Assembly: GCA_028622995.1 (NCBI GenBank) | Contig: JAJQJQ010000010.1 | Coordinates: forward strand, 2,604,001-2,668,000 | Length of the DNA: 64,000 bases | Direction of reading: 5' to 3' | DNA from: Panagrolaimus kolymaensis | Taxonomy: Eukaryota; Nematoda; Chromadorea; Rhabditida; Panagrolaimidae | In this document: positions 10,869-23,923 of the stretch, piece by piece | Layout of the letters: every line of letters starts with the position of its first letter | Numbering within the stretch: the first letter of the stretch is position 1 | Program-made: the position numbers and the translations under genes | Notes under the pieces: model-generated | Databases searched by the model: none | What the model was told of the DNA's origin: nothing | What the model saw: only the letters and a program-made list of their open reading frames with translations

Positions 10869-12886
10869 TTATGAGAGAGACAAACCTTCTTTTTTTACTT
10901 TTTTCTGAATATTAAGCTGCTTATGTGAAATTATAAAAGATGCAGCTGTAGGAGACGATGTTGTTGAAATATCGTGGGTTTCAGCGGAAACATCAACATC
11001 AATATTTTCATCTTCATTTTGAAAATCTTCTGATGCTAGGGTTACAATTGGAGGAGGTTCTTCTGTTGTTGTTGCAGAAGTTGATGTAATGGTTGTTGGC
11101 CAAGGTGTTGTGGTAGTTGTGGTCGTGGAAGTAGTAGTTGTTGTGGTGGTTGTCGTTGTAGTTTTAGGTTTTGCAGTTGTTGTTGTGCTTATTGGCGGCT
11201 TTGGTATTGTAGTAACAATGGTTCTCGGTGTGCTTGATATTCTATAAAATGTCAAAATAATTTAATACCTTTTTTCCGTTTTTTAATTTTTTTTATTTAC
11301 TTCACTTCTGCTCTAACATAACCCATATATTGCTGTTGATTTTGGTTTTGGTTTTTATTATTATAACGGTTTCCATTTTCAACTGAATTTTGCAAGGGAT
11401 AATTATATTTCTGTTCTCGTTGTTCCTGTGATTTTCTACGTTGTTCTTCATAAAGTCTTTGACGTTCGTCAATCTGTTTTTGCCTTTCCAGTCTCAACTT
11501 CTCCAATCTTTTCCTCTCTTCTTCATATTTTTTTCTTTCTTCTTCACGTTTTCTCAATTCTTCTTGCCTATTTCTTTCAGCTTCTTGTTGCCTCTTCTTA
11601 TTTTCTTCCTCTCTCCAATAATAATTATTTGTATGCTGATATCTTCCATTTTTTTGTGGTCTTTGTGAGGATGTTGGTGTAGCTTCAGTGACTTTTGCTT
11701 TAACCTCTACATTGTTGTCACGAATATATGTAGTTGGAGATGGTGTGGTATAACTATGATGTTGTCGATATTGCTCGATATAAGTTAAAGATGCCGGGGA
11801 TTGTGGACGTGAAGCATGTCCAGATAAAGTTAATTCATCTGCAATGAATTATTAATTGTTGAAATAGCAAAAAATGAAAACATACAAATACATTTATTAT
11901 AATTTGTTTGCAATCGAATCCAGTGGCAATCAGAATTACTATCGAGACAAGTGCAATTACCAAGTCCAGTCCAACTAATACCTTCAAAAGATTGCCAACA
12001 ATTATCAGGATTTGTCATTTTGCATTGATTTTGAGCATCCACAACGCATTCTTGTCGAAATATTTTCCATAATTCTCGGCAAGCGATATGTTTTAAACAT
12101 ACATCATATAAAGCGCCATGACAAGTTAATTCTGCTCTTTGTGGTCGAACAGCTGGCAAAGCTTAAAAAGGGATGAATAAATTAAATTTTTAAAGTTGAT
12201 AAAAATTACCACTATTTAACTGATGCCTCCATTGTTCAATTTCAGTCGCCATCGGGGAACGAGTTGTTCGTTTAATACTATTACTAAACACATCAATATC
12301 ATCAGGCGAATCATCGCTAAATAATAAAGTATTTTGTAAAGGTAATGGCAATTCAGCTTCAGAAGTAAGTAATGCATTTTCGATATGATAATTAGATAAT
12401 CTTCTTTCACATGGATGCAACCAAATTTTAGCATGAAAATGTTCACACTGTTTTAAGGCACCTAAATTTTTAAGTTTAATAGAAGAAGAAAAAAATTAAA
12501 TAATGGCTAACCATGACTTTCATAACACCAGCATGTACCATTATATACCCCTAAAGTATCCCTGATTGATCGTAAACAATGAACACAATCGGAGACTGTG
12601 TTCGTTTGGCAGCCTAAAAATGAAATAAAAATATCGAGAATAAATGAAAAAAAGTTTACTTTGAGTTGATATGCCACATCGTGATTCTAAATGTTTTAAA
12701 TGTTTATAACATTCTGGAATTCTTTTACATAATGATCTTAAATGTAAACAACTAAAGATATCTGAAATTTATTCATAAAATATTACTTTTTTAAAATAAA
12801 GTATGATTACCGGTTTCTGCATAAATTTTATTACAACTGATAATAATAAACAATAAAAGGCAGTATAATGATAAAGTTTGAAGCAT
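10869..12886 (-). CDS. Second GDNF-receptor-alpha-like secreted protein with charged and Thr-rich tail
   Basis: Seven exons on the minus strand: 12811-12886, 12660-12761, 12512-12613, 12210-12461, 11886-12161, 11301-11838, 10869-11241; the frame closes exactly, 572 residues. Signal peptide MLQTLSLYCLLLFIIISC. Cysteine domain A spans about residues 30-115 (CLHLRSLCKRIPECYKHL; NGTCWCYESH). Domain B spans about 185-269 (CHGALYDVCLKHIACREL; LGNCTCLDSNSDCHW). The paired CxC and CxxxxxxC spacing is that of GDNF receptor/GAS1 domains. Then follow a Glu/Arg/Lys/Gln-rich, likely helical stretch (about 325-420), an Asn/Gln-rich piece, and a mucin-like Thr run (about 460-520). No transmembrane helix or GPI signal is seen, so it may be secreted. 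It could also be spliced to the next gene, but that gene has its own signal peptide. Confidence 0.75.
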
Positions 12887-14760
12887 TTAGAAACTAACTA
12901 CTTTTACTTCTCTAATCTCGACATCTAAAAAGTTTATAAAAAAGTTTAAAGTTTTTAATTATTTAAGTCCAAAAATGGCGACTATTCAAATCATAGGTCT
13001 TTTGTTTTAAAAAGTCAAAGAAAAAATTCATGTAAAAAGCGGGACAACTTTTTGATTTTGCAATTATCTTTGGCGCAAAGCAAAGAAAAGGGATGCAAAA
13101 AACATTCAAAAAAATTTCCGGTTGCTTCAAGGTCCCTTAGCTTTTTTCAACATCGTTAACCTGTGGGCTTAAATGAAAAACTTTTTTTTATTTGTTAAAA
13201 CATTTTCTACCTTTTTTTCATTCATTCCTTCCTTCATTTTTGCCACTACCACCAACACAAAAAAGAAAGGGCAAAAGAAGAAAGGAGGAAAAGCATGGAT
13301 GAGCTAAAACGCTGCAATAAGCAAATATGTAACAGTTGTTCTTATTCGTTCTTGACTAGTAAGCAGCATTCCTCTTCAAGATGAAATTCTTCTTTAAAAA
13401 AAAATATAAACTTTTGAAGAAAGAAAAAAAAACAAATTCATTTTTATTTTCATTTTTCGGTATGTTTTTGTTTTGTCTTGTTCTTGTCGGCAGCAAAATT
13501 TCAAATCAATTAAATAATAATTTTAATGTTGTCTCAATGAAAAGAAAAAAACAATGATAAATGAATGGCAAAAAAACGAGTGTCCATGTGTTTTATATCA
13601 TTTTATTGCATACATATGTGATAATAAATAAATGATATTTCGATAAAGTTTTATTTTGTTTGCAAAAGCAAATTTTTTTCTTTTCTTTCATCGATGAAAA
13701 AGAAGAGGTTTACCTTTATTAAAATTTTTCTTCTCTTTTTTCGGGTAAAAACAAATGAATAATAATAATAACATCAAAATCAACTTTTAAGTGGTATTCA
13801 CCTTTTTTGTCTTTTCATTTTTCTCCTCTTTTTTGCAATGACCACAAAAAAAGGCATCAGTGATTTAGCGAAACAAAGCTCTCTTGTTCGCCACGCATAA
13901 AACAGCAAAGCAAGCACATTATAAACAATCATCAATGGTAAAGATCGAAAGCAAAAATGGTTAAGTATGATTTGTAAGTACTCTACGATCCGATTTTGTA
14001 TTTAAAATTATTTTGACTTTTGCACTTCTTTTTGGAGTATTATTTGCGTGGCAGCTAAAAAAGAAAAATAACATTTTTTCCTACTGAATAAAAAAAAGAA
14101 GAAAGGAAGTTAATTAGTTTTTCTGTAATTTTTTTATATAGTTCAAAATTAACGCTAAAAAATAAAGAAATCAAAGTTTTCGTGCCAAATTAGTTTTTGA
14201 CTATCTTTTATTACTTCAATGCTTTTAAGGTCTTGTTTACATAAGGGCAATCATGCTGACAAAAAAATCTAATACTTGGGTTATGTCACTAGTTCGGCAC
14301 TTTTCCTTTTTTAATATCGTTTTTTGATAAGAGAAATAAAAGTCGTGTTGACGATAATAAAGAGGTTTAATAAAAAAATTCTTTCTTGGCTTAAATTCAT
14401 TGCAAGTTTTGTCTACCTTCATTTTTTTGTAATTTCTTGTGAGCTTCTTCTTTTTCTCCGTAACTATTTAAAGAAAATAATTGTTGCTACTTCCTTTTTC
14501 TGGTGACCCATCGCCGACGGATGGTCTTTTCCTATCACTTTGAATCATTTGCTAGTTTTTTTTGCTACTTGAATGTCCAAATTTTGTAACAACTAACAAC
14601 TAACAACTTTGCCGGAAATATATTTTGAGGAAATTTATTTTATTGTATTGTAAAAAAGAAGCAAATATTATTTATTGATTTAAAAATATTCTAAAAAGAA
14701 TTTTATTATAATACAAATTTATATCCCCCATATTTTTTTGGTCTCTTTTAGTCTATATAC

Positions 14761-14945
14761 CTGAAGAAGGAGCATTGTGTTCGCAATATAGGAAACAACG
14801 CTATGAAAAGTAAACAAACACAGTAGCTGGCTGACGGCTGCTGACCGTGGGGCAAAAGTCCAAGATGAAGTAACCTGAGATCTTTGCGTTCGTTTTAATT
14901 CCAGCCTCACCACCACCACCATAACCAAAGTCCACAAAAGTTGAT
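14761..14945 (-). other. Candidate non-coding first exon for the GFR-alpha-like gene
   Basis: A G+C-rich island in A+T-rich DNA. On the minus strand it ends in CAG followed by gtatata, a good donor. The next plausible acceptor on that strand is about 40 nt before the start codon at 12886. The exon could carry the 5' leader. It includes a short open frame (MLLLQ) just before the donor. Left boundary approximate; inferred only from composition and the donor. Confidence 0.35.
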
Positions 14946-15309
14946 GGATGGTCTTGAATTTATCACTTTTTTACAAAGTAGTTTTCTCCATCATTTATTT
15001 TTCGCATTGATTTCTTTCAATTTTTTTTTGTTGTACTTGTTTTTTTTTTTGCTTTATCGGAGAAAAAAATCTTGACCAGTTTAATCTAGGTTCAGCTAGT
15101 CATCATCGTGTTCACAAGATGCATAACTCAAGAGACCTTTTTTCTCCCCATTCCATAACTTCTATTAACATTGATCCGATTTTTTTTTTCTAATATTGGC
15201 TTTTGGTAATTTTTAACTTCCTTTTTTACAATATTTTAAACCGGAAAAGATAAAGTCACTAAAATTTTTTTTTGAACGATGTTGCTCAAACTTAATAATA
15301 ATGCTATAG

Positions 15310-15534
15310 CCACTGTTCTGTTCGTATACTTTACTTGGCCATCGTCGTTAGTCACTCAGTCAACGAAGACAACAACGACGACGTATTTTTCATTTTTGAG
15401 CCAGTCTTGACTAACTCCGTTGAGGATTTGTTTGAACTGCGCGATGACCGCTACTACCTTTGCACAAGCAGTAGTGGTCAACACAGAACGTCAGAGATGG
15501 CTCTTGCTACTGCCAGGGAAGGCAGTAAAAATGA
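15310..15534 (+). other. Candidate non-coding first exon for Mesh-like gene 1
   Basis: A G+C-enriched block ending in atga followed by gtaagt, a near-consensus donor. It could join the acceptor ending at 16360, giving a leader that enters the exon containing the start codon at 16425. An open frame runs through it, but without an ATG near its beginning, so a leader role is more likely than coding. Boundaries approximate. Confidence 0.35.
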
Positions 15535-16424
15535 GTAAGTGAATAAAAAGAGTCGATTTTATTATTGTGTGCTTGGACCAAATAAATTTAGATAAAAAAA
15601 GTTTGATTTTTAGAAAAATTTACTCATTGCTTTGAAGTTTATAGAAAACGAGGTTTCATTTATTAAGTTTATCTTTTGTCGGTTTTTGTCCATGTATATG
15701 TCTGGCATTTTAGATTAAATTATTGTACCTTTTTCGAAGCTATATCTATGCTTAGTTGCCAATTGTCTAATGCATATTTATTTATTTTTATTTCCTTCTC
15801 TATCTTTTTGTTGGAAATTTTAAATTATTACAAATTCCTTTTTTAATGTACAATAGTAACTTTGTTAATTTCCTTCTTTTTTTAAAAACAAATGAGCAGT
15901 AGCCATATTTTTTTTTCTTCGATAAAGTCAATCGGAGAATTTTTGCTTCCCGCTACTTAAATCTAACGCTTAAAAATTGACCATCGCGTTAGCTCGCTCC
16001 CGATTGTCTTCTTCATTCTTCATCATATATTTGTACAAAACGGGAAAAAGGAATAGAGAGGGTTAAAGTGGAAGCCGCTTTCAAGTCACGTTAGAACGAA
16101 CGTTCATCTCATCGTCTTCTACTGTTGACTGACCATTCATTTTTTCGTATGTCTCTGAAAATTTCTTAACCTTCTTTTGGTTAACCAAAAATAAGAAATA
16201 CTGCATACTTTTGCAACTTGTTCTTTAGCTTGTCTTTCGCTTTTTTTTTGTTTTGCATTTTTACGTTTTTCAGCTACTTAAAAATTTGCGTGTCTTATTG
16301 TATCATCTTTATAAAATCTTTGAATTCCAACGAACTTAAAATTTTTGATTTATTTTATAGAAACACAACCTTATTGTAAAAGGAAAGAACGTAACATTTT
16401 GTTGCGTTTATCCTTCAAATAACA

Positions 16425-19400
16425 ATGCGGCGTCCTCCTGTAGAGACGCCGCCTGATAATCACAGGGACGACGGCGATCATCAGAATCATAATGTAAAAT
16501 CCAGATATCATATCTCTAAATCATGTCTTTCATTAAAATTATTATTTATTTTAATTATTTTTATTAGTAGCTATTATGAGGCGGGTAAAGTCAGTGCTCA
16601 AGTTATACAACCTGGAGCAATCCAACAACCAAATATTCAAGCGCAGCAACAAGGTGTATTATTTACTGGAACAGGCACTAATGCTTTTTATGGAGGTTCG
16701 CTAAGAATTATATTTAATGGAAATATAACTTTTAAATTTTAGTTAATTTGGTGCCATTTGGTCCAGAAAATGGTGATCTGGAAGTAGCTCCTGGATTTTT
16801 GACATCTGGTCAAACAATTGATTTGCATATGTATTTTCCATTTTATGGAGGATGGTACAATTACACCACAATTTCCGTAAATGGATACATGGCTTTTGCG
16901 ACAGTTTTGGATCAAGGTCCAACCATTAATGTTGGTCCTGATTCCACTGATTGGCCTCGAGTTCAAGATCCAGCTATGATTGCCCCATATTTATGTAAAC
17001 AGCAAATTACTCAAGATGCAATTCCTGGATTGAGGGCTGGCGTTTTCTTTCGTCTTATGCTTCGTCAATCATTGTTTGGACGAGGCTCGCTAAATAACAT
17101 CAATACCGAAGGATCCATTCAACCTTCTGGCTTTTTTGGGCAATCCACAAATCAAGCTTGTCCAGGAACACCCGGAAGTTATGTTCGTTGTGATGCCAAC
17201 AGTGATTACTTCATCGAATTAATGATGCAATGGCTTCAAGAAGGTGTGGCTGGTGCAAACATGTTTAGAGCTGATGCCGCTGTTGTTATTACTTGGTATA
17301 ACACTGCTTCTGCGGTATCTGGTCGATCGGATCTTGATGATGGCCAACTTGCTACATATCAAGTTATTTGGCTTTCTGATCAAGCTGCTCGCTTGAGTTA
17401 TGTAATTATTAATTATGACAAACTTGGTTTTGATGCTGCTGATTTCCGCATGAATTCTCGAAGTGGTAGGTGCAGAGCCCTCTTTAACGGCGGTAATCAT
17501 ACTGGTTTGGTTGATGTTGATCCAACACAATTATATAAAAACTCTCCCAAAATTCTTGCATCTCGATCAGGTGTTCCTAGTCAAGTTCGCGGCAGATACA
17601 TGTTCAGAGTTGACGACGTTGTAAGACCTGGAGGTTGCTCCAACAAAACTGGCGGTACTTATCCCATGCTTATCTATCCCAATATTGTTAACATGCTTGG
17701 TGAAATGACAATCGATATCAACGCAATGTGTTTGGATAGATCTAAAACATACATTCTCATGATAGAACAGCGTGAAACTGCAAGTTGTATTGTTTTGAAT
17801 CCTTCCATTGCTAGATGCAACATTCCAAGAATTTATGATTGGGGTACAAAAACATTGTATTTCCAACCACAAACTGGTAAAGCAATGGATGATAAAGCCT
17901 TTGTTGGTTATGTATACTTCGTGCCACCCACTTTGGATCCAATGAGATTAGATATCGGCAACATATATAATTGGTTTAAAAATCCACTACCATATCAAGT
18001 TATGCCTATTTCGTGGTATCCCAGAAATTTCACAAATCCTGACTTAAATGCCGCTGACTCAAATCTTCGCATTTATGATGATACATTGTATGCAGTTCAA
18101 CTTGGTCTTTTTGTTATTGGTTACAAAGAAGCAAAGGATGATGGACTTAAAAAATTCACCCCACAATATCGGGTTTTAGCTAGACTTGCAACTTATTCAA
18201 ATCGCAATCAACTTGAATATCGCTTCATGCCTCAAGAAGAAGTGATAAATTTATACCAAGTGGAACAATGGTATTTGAATGATTGGGAAAGAATGCACGA
18301 ATTATATTCCTTCCGCTTTGGATTCTTAAAATTAGCACCTATTCGTGGCAATGATAACCCTACATCGCCACCAAATTTAATATCGGGGTAATTTAAAACA
18401 AAATTTTAAAAGATGAAAATAATAATCCAAATTTTTTAGTCTTGTATCAGCACCCATTTCCCTACACTTCCTTTGGACTTCCAATAATCCTGAATTCCAA
18501 ACCACAACTTTCTCCACTCAAGATCAACAAGCTCGAACTGAATTTGTTGTTAAAAAGGCCACAGAAATGTGTCACGATTGGTATGATGAAGATGGAGCCC
18601 TTTGGAATTTTATTCGTGATACTGAAAATAATGCTTCATGTCCATGCGTTGAAGCTCAAGCTAAAATGGATCTCGGTCGTTTTATGCCTCATCCTCGTTG
18701 CTCACAAGAATTTCGTGATATCACATGTCCAGAAGTTATTGGTGCTGAAAATTGCTATATGTCAGCTCAAAATGTTTATGGTTCTTATGCTGGAAAGCAT
18801 GAAAGAGATTTCGATATAAATTCGATGCAGTAAGAAATTTATAATACCGTTTTAGCATTTAAAATTACTTATATTTTTAGCCGCTTCCCAACCACTTATG
18901 GCCAAGTTTGTTGTTACAGTAAAGAAGGATTCTTGCAGCAAACAACATATCAGCCGGTTATAAAAGTCATAGAAAATATGTTTTATAATCCTGGTTTTCC
19001 CATGAGAGCTTATGAATTTGGTTCAAGTCCTTATATTGGACAATTTGAAGTACCGGGTTTGAGCGCTTTCCACCATGATTATATGCCATACTTTTTATGC
19101 TGCAAATATGCCAAATTCCGTTGTCAAATGTTTTATTGGCGTCGGCCAAGTAGCAGTTGCCAACAATATCAACCTCCAGCAGTGGGATATGGTATGGGTG
19201 GTGGAACTTTTGGTACACTCGATAACCAGAAATTTATCTTCAATGAGCCTGGTGTCTTTACTCTTCTTTATATCCCTCAAACTGAAAATAATCCAGAAGT
19301 TCGAATTCAAGTTCGATTGGAAAGATATCCAAATAGAAAAGTGGACTTCAGTTTATTGGGACATTACATGTCTCAAGCTGATCTTGTCCAACCATCCAAC

Positions 19401-21136
19401 ATTACTGTCATTACTGGTGTTGCAATTGAAGCAACAGGCACTGATCGTGTTGTCGTAACAGCTCGTGGAGATACTCGTCGATTTAGATATCGAACCAACA
19501 TCATTGTTGGTAATTTGTTGCGTTACTTTGACACCATGAGACTTCAAAGATTCAGTGGAGTATTAATTTACGTCAACAATGTCCAACGTGGTCAGCCAGA
19601 AATATATGTTGTTCTTGAAGAAGCTGAAATTGGTCTTAAAATTCGTGAATCGTATGCTCTTGATATTGACCGACTTTCTATGTTCCAAGAAAGTATGGGT
19701 CTTCTCGATGTTGAAATCGGCGTTCCACCGAGATATGGTGTCAGGCCAGATGGCGATAATACCCGTGATCAAGAACTTCGCCAACGTTATAATCTTCCAC
19801 GTGTTGCTGGTTTGATCCGCCCATTCCCCGATCAATCAAGTGGTGCCCTTTATGAAGGATTAACTCTTAATGATGTTAATTCAGAAGCCTTCCGTCAACA
19901 AATTATTCAAAATTGTAAGCACAAATTCAAAGAGAAAAATTAATAAAAAAAAATATTTTTAGACCGAGTTGTTGGAACAGGTAATCAAGGCACCCAACAA
20001 AATGCTCCTGGTGTTTTGAATAACCTTATGCCCAATGATAATATGTTCATCACCAGTACCGACACTGATAGAGCTTTCGAAGTTTTCCCCGAAGTTGCAA
20101 TGAAAAACAGTCCTATTTACAAAGCAGCACCAAAATATGAAACTGGATATTATACTTTCGATCCAAAAACAGGAAATGATTTGGTTCAACTTTTGCAAAT
20201 GTGTCGAGATTTGCAACAAAATCCTAATAGTAATAATTTTTAATTTTATTTTCTTTTTTTAATACCAATTTTAGTTGCTCTTCAACCCCTTCAAAGTCAA
20301 CTTACTTTGCAAATTGGTAGAGAAATTTGTCCAGATAATCCAGCCCAAATTATTTCTGAATGCGGTGATAGTGTTCCTTGCATGTTTGATTACACCTTTT
20401 TCAATTCTGAAACTCTTGGTCTTGAACTTCAAAACTTATGGAATCAGTACAATCTTGATCGAAACCAAGTTATGAGACAATGTAAGCAAAACGGTTTAAA
20501 ATTGAATATCTTTTTAAATTTTTTATTTTGCAGATAATAGTTGCGGTGCTATTAATGTTGAATATCCCGAATATCTTACAAAAACCCCAGCTTTCGCTTC
20601 GGGCTATTTACAAGGTGATGTTGTAAGATTTGGTTGTTTCCAAACTCATTGGATTCATGGAGATTATGAATATAAATGCAATATTATCGTGGATTACAAC
20701 GATCCAACTCGATATAGATTTGAATGGAATAAAGGAAACCAGCCATGGTGTCGAGCAAGAGAAATTGAAAATTTCCTCAAGTGGCTTACAGCAATAGCAG
20801 GCACTATAGGAATTATTCTAGTTATTGTTCTCATTTTCTTATCTTGTTGGTGTATCAAACAAAAGAGGCGGCAAAAAAGGGGAGATTTGAAAGCAATGCG
20901 ACCTGGTTCAGTTACACCTACATATGGACGTCGAAATGATGTAAGTTATTTTAAAGCTTATTTTGAAGTAATTAAAAATAATTTTATTATATTTTTAGGC
21001 ATATGAACCAGAAAAACAAGATGCATTCTCTCCATCCTCGAGAGCTTCATCTCCCATTGGCAGAGGGCCACCACCGCAACAGCAAATAGCAGCAACACAA
21101 AATTCCTCATTTATGGGCTTAAATACAAGTGTATAG
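16425..21136 (+). CDS. Mesh-like membrane protein 1 (NIDO-AMOP-VWD-Sushi, one transmembrane segment)
   Basis: Eight exons (16425-16695, 16743-18387, 18440-18829, 18881-19914, 19963-20229, 20275-20481, 20534-20940, 20999-21136); frames close, 1452 residues. An N-terminal hydrophobic signal ends near KVSAQ. A NIDO domain follows (about 90-300; VNLVPFGPENGD, FFPF-type strands). An AMOP domain lies near 680-768 (TEMCHDWYDEDGALWNF, LGRFMPHPRCSQEFRD). A VWD domain begins near 850 (GGTFGTLDNQKFIFNEPGVF). A Sushi-like module (about 1273-1345) precedes the helix LTAIAGTIGIILVIVLIFL and a basic stop (KQKRRQKR). The tail is about 85 residues. This order is that of Drosophila Mesh, a smooth septate junction protein of the gut; an apical junction or lumen role in the nematode is inferred. 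Confidence 0.88.
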
Positions 21137-23923
21137 TCTATCGCTTTAGATTTTACAATATAAAAATTTTATTAAATAATCTCTGTTATATCGTTATTTT
21201 TTTAAACATTTCCTCCTGCTGCAAGTTTTATTATGGCAAATTGCGGTGGCCTTGATTGACTTCCTTTTTCTAATTCAGGGAAATTATTTTTTCACTGCCA
21301 TTTTTTCTCACGCAACTTCATCGACTTTTAATTCTATTGTTTCATTATACATAAAAGGCTGTTGTCACTTAAATTATTATTTCTTTATTATTAAATTTAT
21401 CGAAGAAAAAAAGTTAATTTTTATGCAAAAAAAATAAAATAAAAATTTTTTAACTCTTACAAATTTCTTTTTTCTTCTTCAACGACAAAACCATCAATGA
21501 AAAAATTATTCGAGACTTACAACAAACATTTTGTTGACCGCTGCATGCTTTTGCGTATTGATGGTTGTTGGCTATCTATTGTTGAAATAAACCCGTTAAA
21601 TAAAAAGACGGGAAAAATGAAAAAAAAAATAGAAGAAAGAATGCATGGCTCATTGCTGCTTTGCTCATGTCACCTTCTTCTTTCTTACTTTTTTTAGTAC
21701 AAAAACGAAGACGACGACGATAGTAATAATATTGCCGCATTTTCTTTAAAAGGTGAGGAGAGCGATCGGTCATGAAATGGAGAAGCATAAAAAAGCTTGC
21801 TGGCGCTCCACCAATGTTTGTTTGCATACAACCAAGAAGACCACAACGACGACGACAATAACAACTTTGTGCATATTTTTAACGTTCATCAACGCCGACG
21901 ACATGGAGAAAACTAATGCATGCACATGCTTTTGCGCTCTTCTTGACTTTTAAAACTTTTTCCCTATTTCCCTATGCCTGCCAGAAAAAATAGCAAAAAA
22001 TTATATACGATACTTTTATCGTTTGCTAAATGCTTTTTCTGAAAAAAAGTTGATGAATGCATTTATTTTTTCCAAAAAAATCAATTATGCTATAAAAAAA
22101 TTCTCGCTATTTTATTTTTAAACCATTCATTTTTTTTACAATATTTGCTTTTTTCTCACATATTAAAAAAAAGCTGTGACTTAGAACACTTACTTCACTT
22201 ACGATGGATGCCGGCCAGCCAGACAGTAAAAATTTTTTTTTGTCAAGTTTATTTTTTTATTTTGTAATTCTTGTCTCAATTTGAGTTTTTTGAGTCAACT
22301 TAAATCAATGTTTGCTGCTTTGTTTTTACTTTTTGTTTCAATGTTTAAATCTTCTCATGTTTACTTTTCAACAAGTTGAAATTTGGAAAGAAAGCTTTAT
22401 CATTTTTTTGTTTTTATACTCTAACACTTTTTTTTTGTTATTTTTACGATTAAAACTCTAAGGATAGGTCAAAAATTTTTAAAGTTAGTTTTTTGACAAA
22501 TGACTTATGAATCAGGATTTTTCTGAGGGGATAGATTTGTATGTATTTTTATTGCAACAAGACTTCTTGTTTACTTTTTTAGTCACTTTTAATATGTGTG
22601 ATGAAATTGAATTTTCTATCTTTCTCTACTTTCCTTCCAAAGCCTTTTCTTCCGTCTTCAGCTATGAAATCAAAAAAGGTAAAATATAAGCAATTTTATT
22701 TTTTTTCATCGGCATCCCCAAAAAATGGCCATTTTTGCTTTCATCTTTGCTGAGAAAAAGAAAGAATAAAATAATTTCCTAAACATGCTTGTGACAGTTT
22801 TTTTCATTCATTTCTCGATCGTTTTCCTCCGCTATTATTTCTTGAGGGAGATAGATGAATCATATTCATCAGCGCGCACCTCAAAAATAATGCAAGCAGA
22901 AAAATAAAATTTCAAGCATACATTTTTTTTTTTGTTCAACGCTTGCTTCTCCCTTTTTCACCTTCCCTCATCTCACACAACTACTACGTTCCATCACGCA
23001 AAAATGTTTGAGACGCGCCGTCTTTTTTCTTTTTCCAGTGCTTGCTCTATGCAAACATTTCCTTTTTTTCTAACAAAAATAAAATTTATTTTCCATCATG
23101 CCGAATTTTTATTCAAATACAATAATACGATCGTTACTATTTTCATCGATAGTTTTTCGTTCAACCACGTCGATGGATTTTTGACTTTACTTTACTTTTT
23201 TTTTTTTTTTTATAAATATTTTTGTTGTTGAACTTTAAACGTAGCAAGAATCTATTTTTTATTTGCTTACCGAATTTCCTCTTGAAAAAAAGAAAAGGAA
23301 AATTTTAACATGCTTTTTTGGGTTATTTTCTTCATTAATTTTTTTTCTTATCTTTGTTGTTGAGTCGTCGTAACATCATTGCTGTTTATTCATTAAAATT
23401 TTTAATATTTTAGCTTTCATTGCTTTACATTTATTGCCTTTATGGTTCTAAGAAAAAATAGAGAAAAGTTTAAGCATCGTTAAAATTTGTTCTTGTTTTA
23501 TTTTGCGAAAAACATGAAAAATTGCAACCTTTTTACTTTTTTTTGTCCTTGTTTTTGCTTCCTCTTTTTTGGCTAAAAAAGTTTTTGTATTTTTTTTATC
23601 ATTCCTTTAAAATCAATAACACTATCAATAATAGCTTGCTTACAACGTGAGTCATGATTTTCTATGGGACTCTCTCGTTTTTGTGTGGGAGAATCTTTAT
23701 AACTTTGCTTATTTTAAAATAATCGTTTGCTTAGTCATTTTTCCTTTTATAGCAAACAACAGTCAACAATCATCTTCAGTAACGTGTCGCGTTGTCTCTT
23801 CTTCATAGTTGCTTGAAACATTTACTGATAATAAGCTAACTCATTTTTTAGAGCAACAATCCTCTTCATCAAGGATTTGCTTGCGATTTAGTTTAGCTTA
23901 CAACTTTTTTAAAATTTGGCACT
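21137..23923. promoter_or_regulatory. 2.8 kb spacer between the two Mesh-like paralogs
   Basis: No coding exon supported. The DNA is T-rich with scattered mixed blocks (about 21700-21930 with gacgacgac runs, and 22200-22230). Acceptor-like sites end at about 23750 (ccttttatag) and 23851 (cattttttag), the latter 72 nt before the start codon of gene 2. These suggest trans-splicing or a leader intron. It probably holds the promoter of the second paralog. Confidence 0.4.

Larger units (their letters stand above)
12887..16424. promoter_or_regulatory. 3.5 kb divergent region between the GFR-alpha-like gene and Mesh-like gene 1
   Basis: No supported protein-coding exon. Two blocks stand out from the A+T-rich background by their higher G+C: 14761-14945 and about 15310-15534. 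Each ends in a good splice donor pointing outward, toward the gene on its own side. They are listed separately as candidate leader exons. A strong acceptor (tttattttatag) ends at 16360, 64 nt before the Mesh-like start codon. Another (aactttttag) ends just above 12925 on the minus strand, before the GFR-like start. Confidence 0.45.

Noticed and set aside
15335..15538. 67-residue frame in the G+C-rich block before Mesh-like gene 1
   Set aside because: As coding: begins without ATG and reads like no known protein; reported instead as a possible leader exon.
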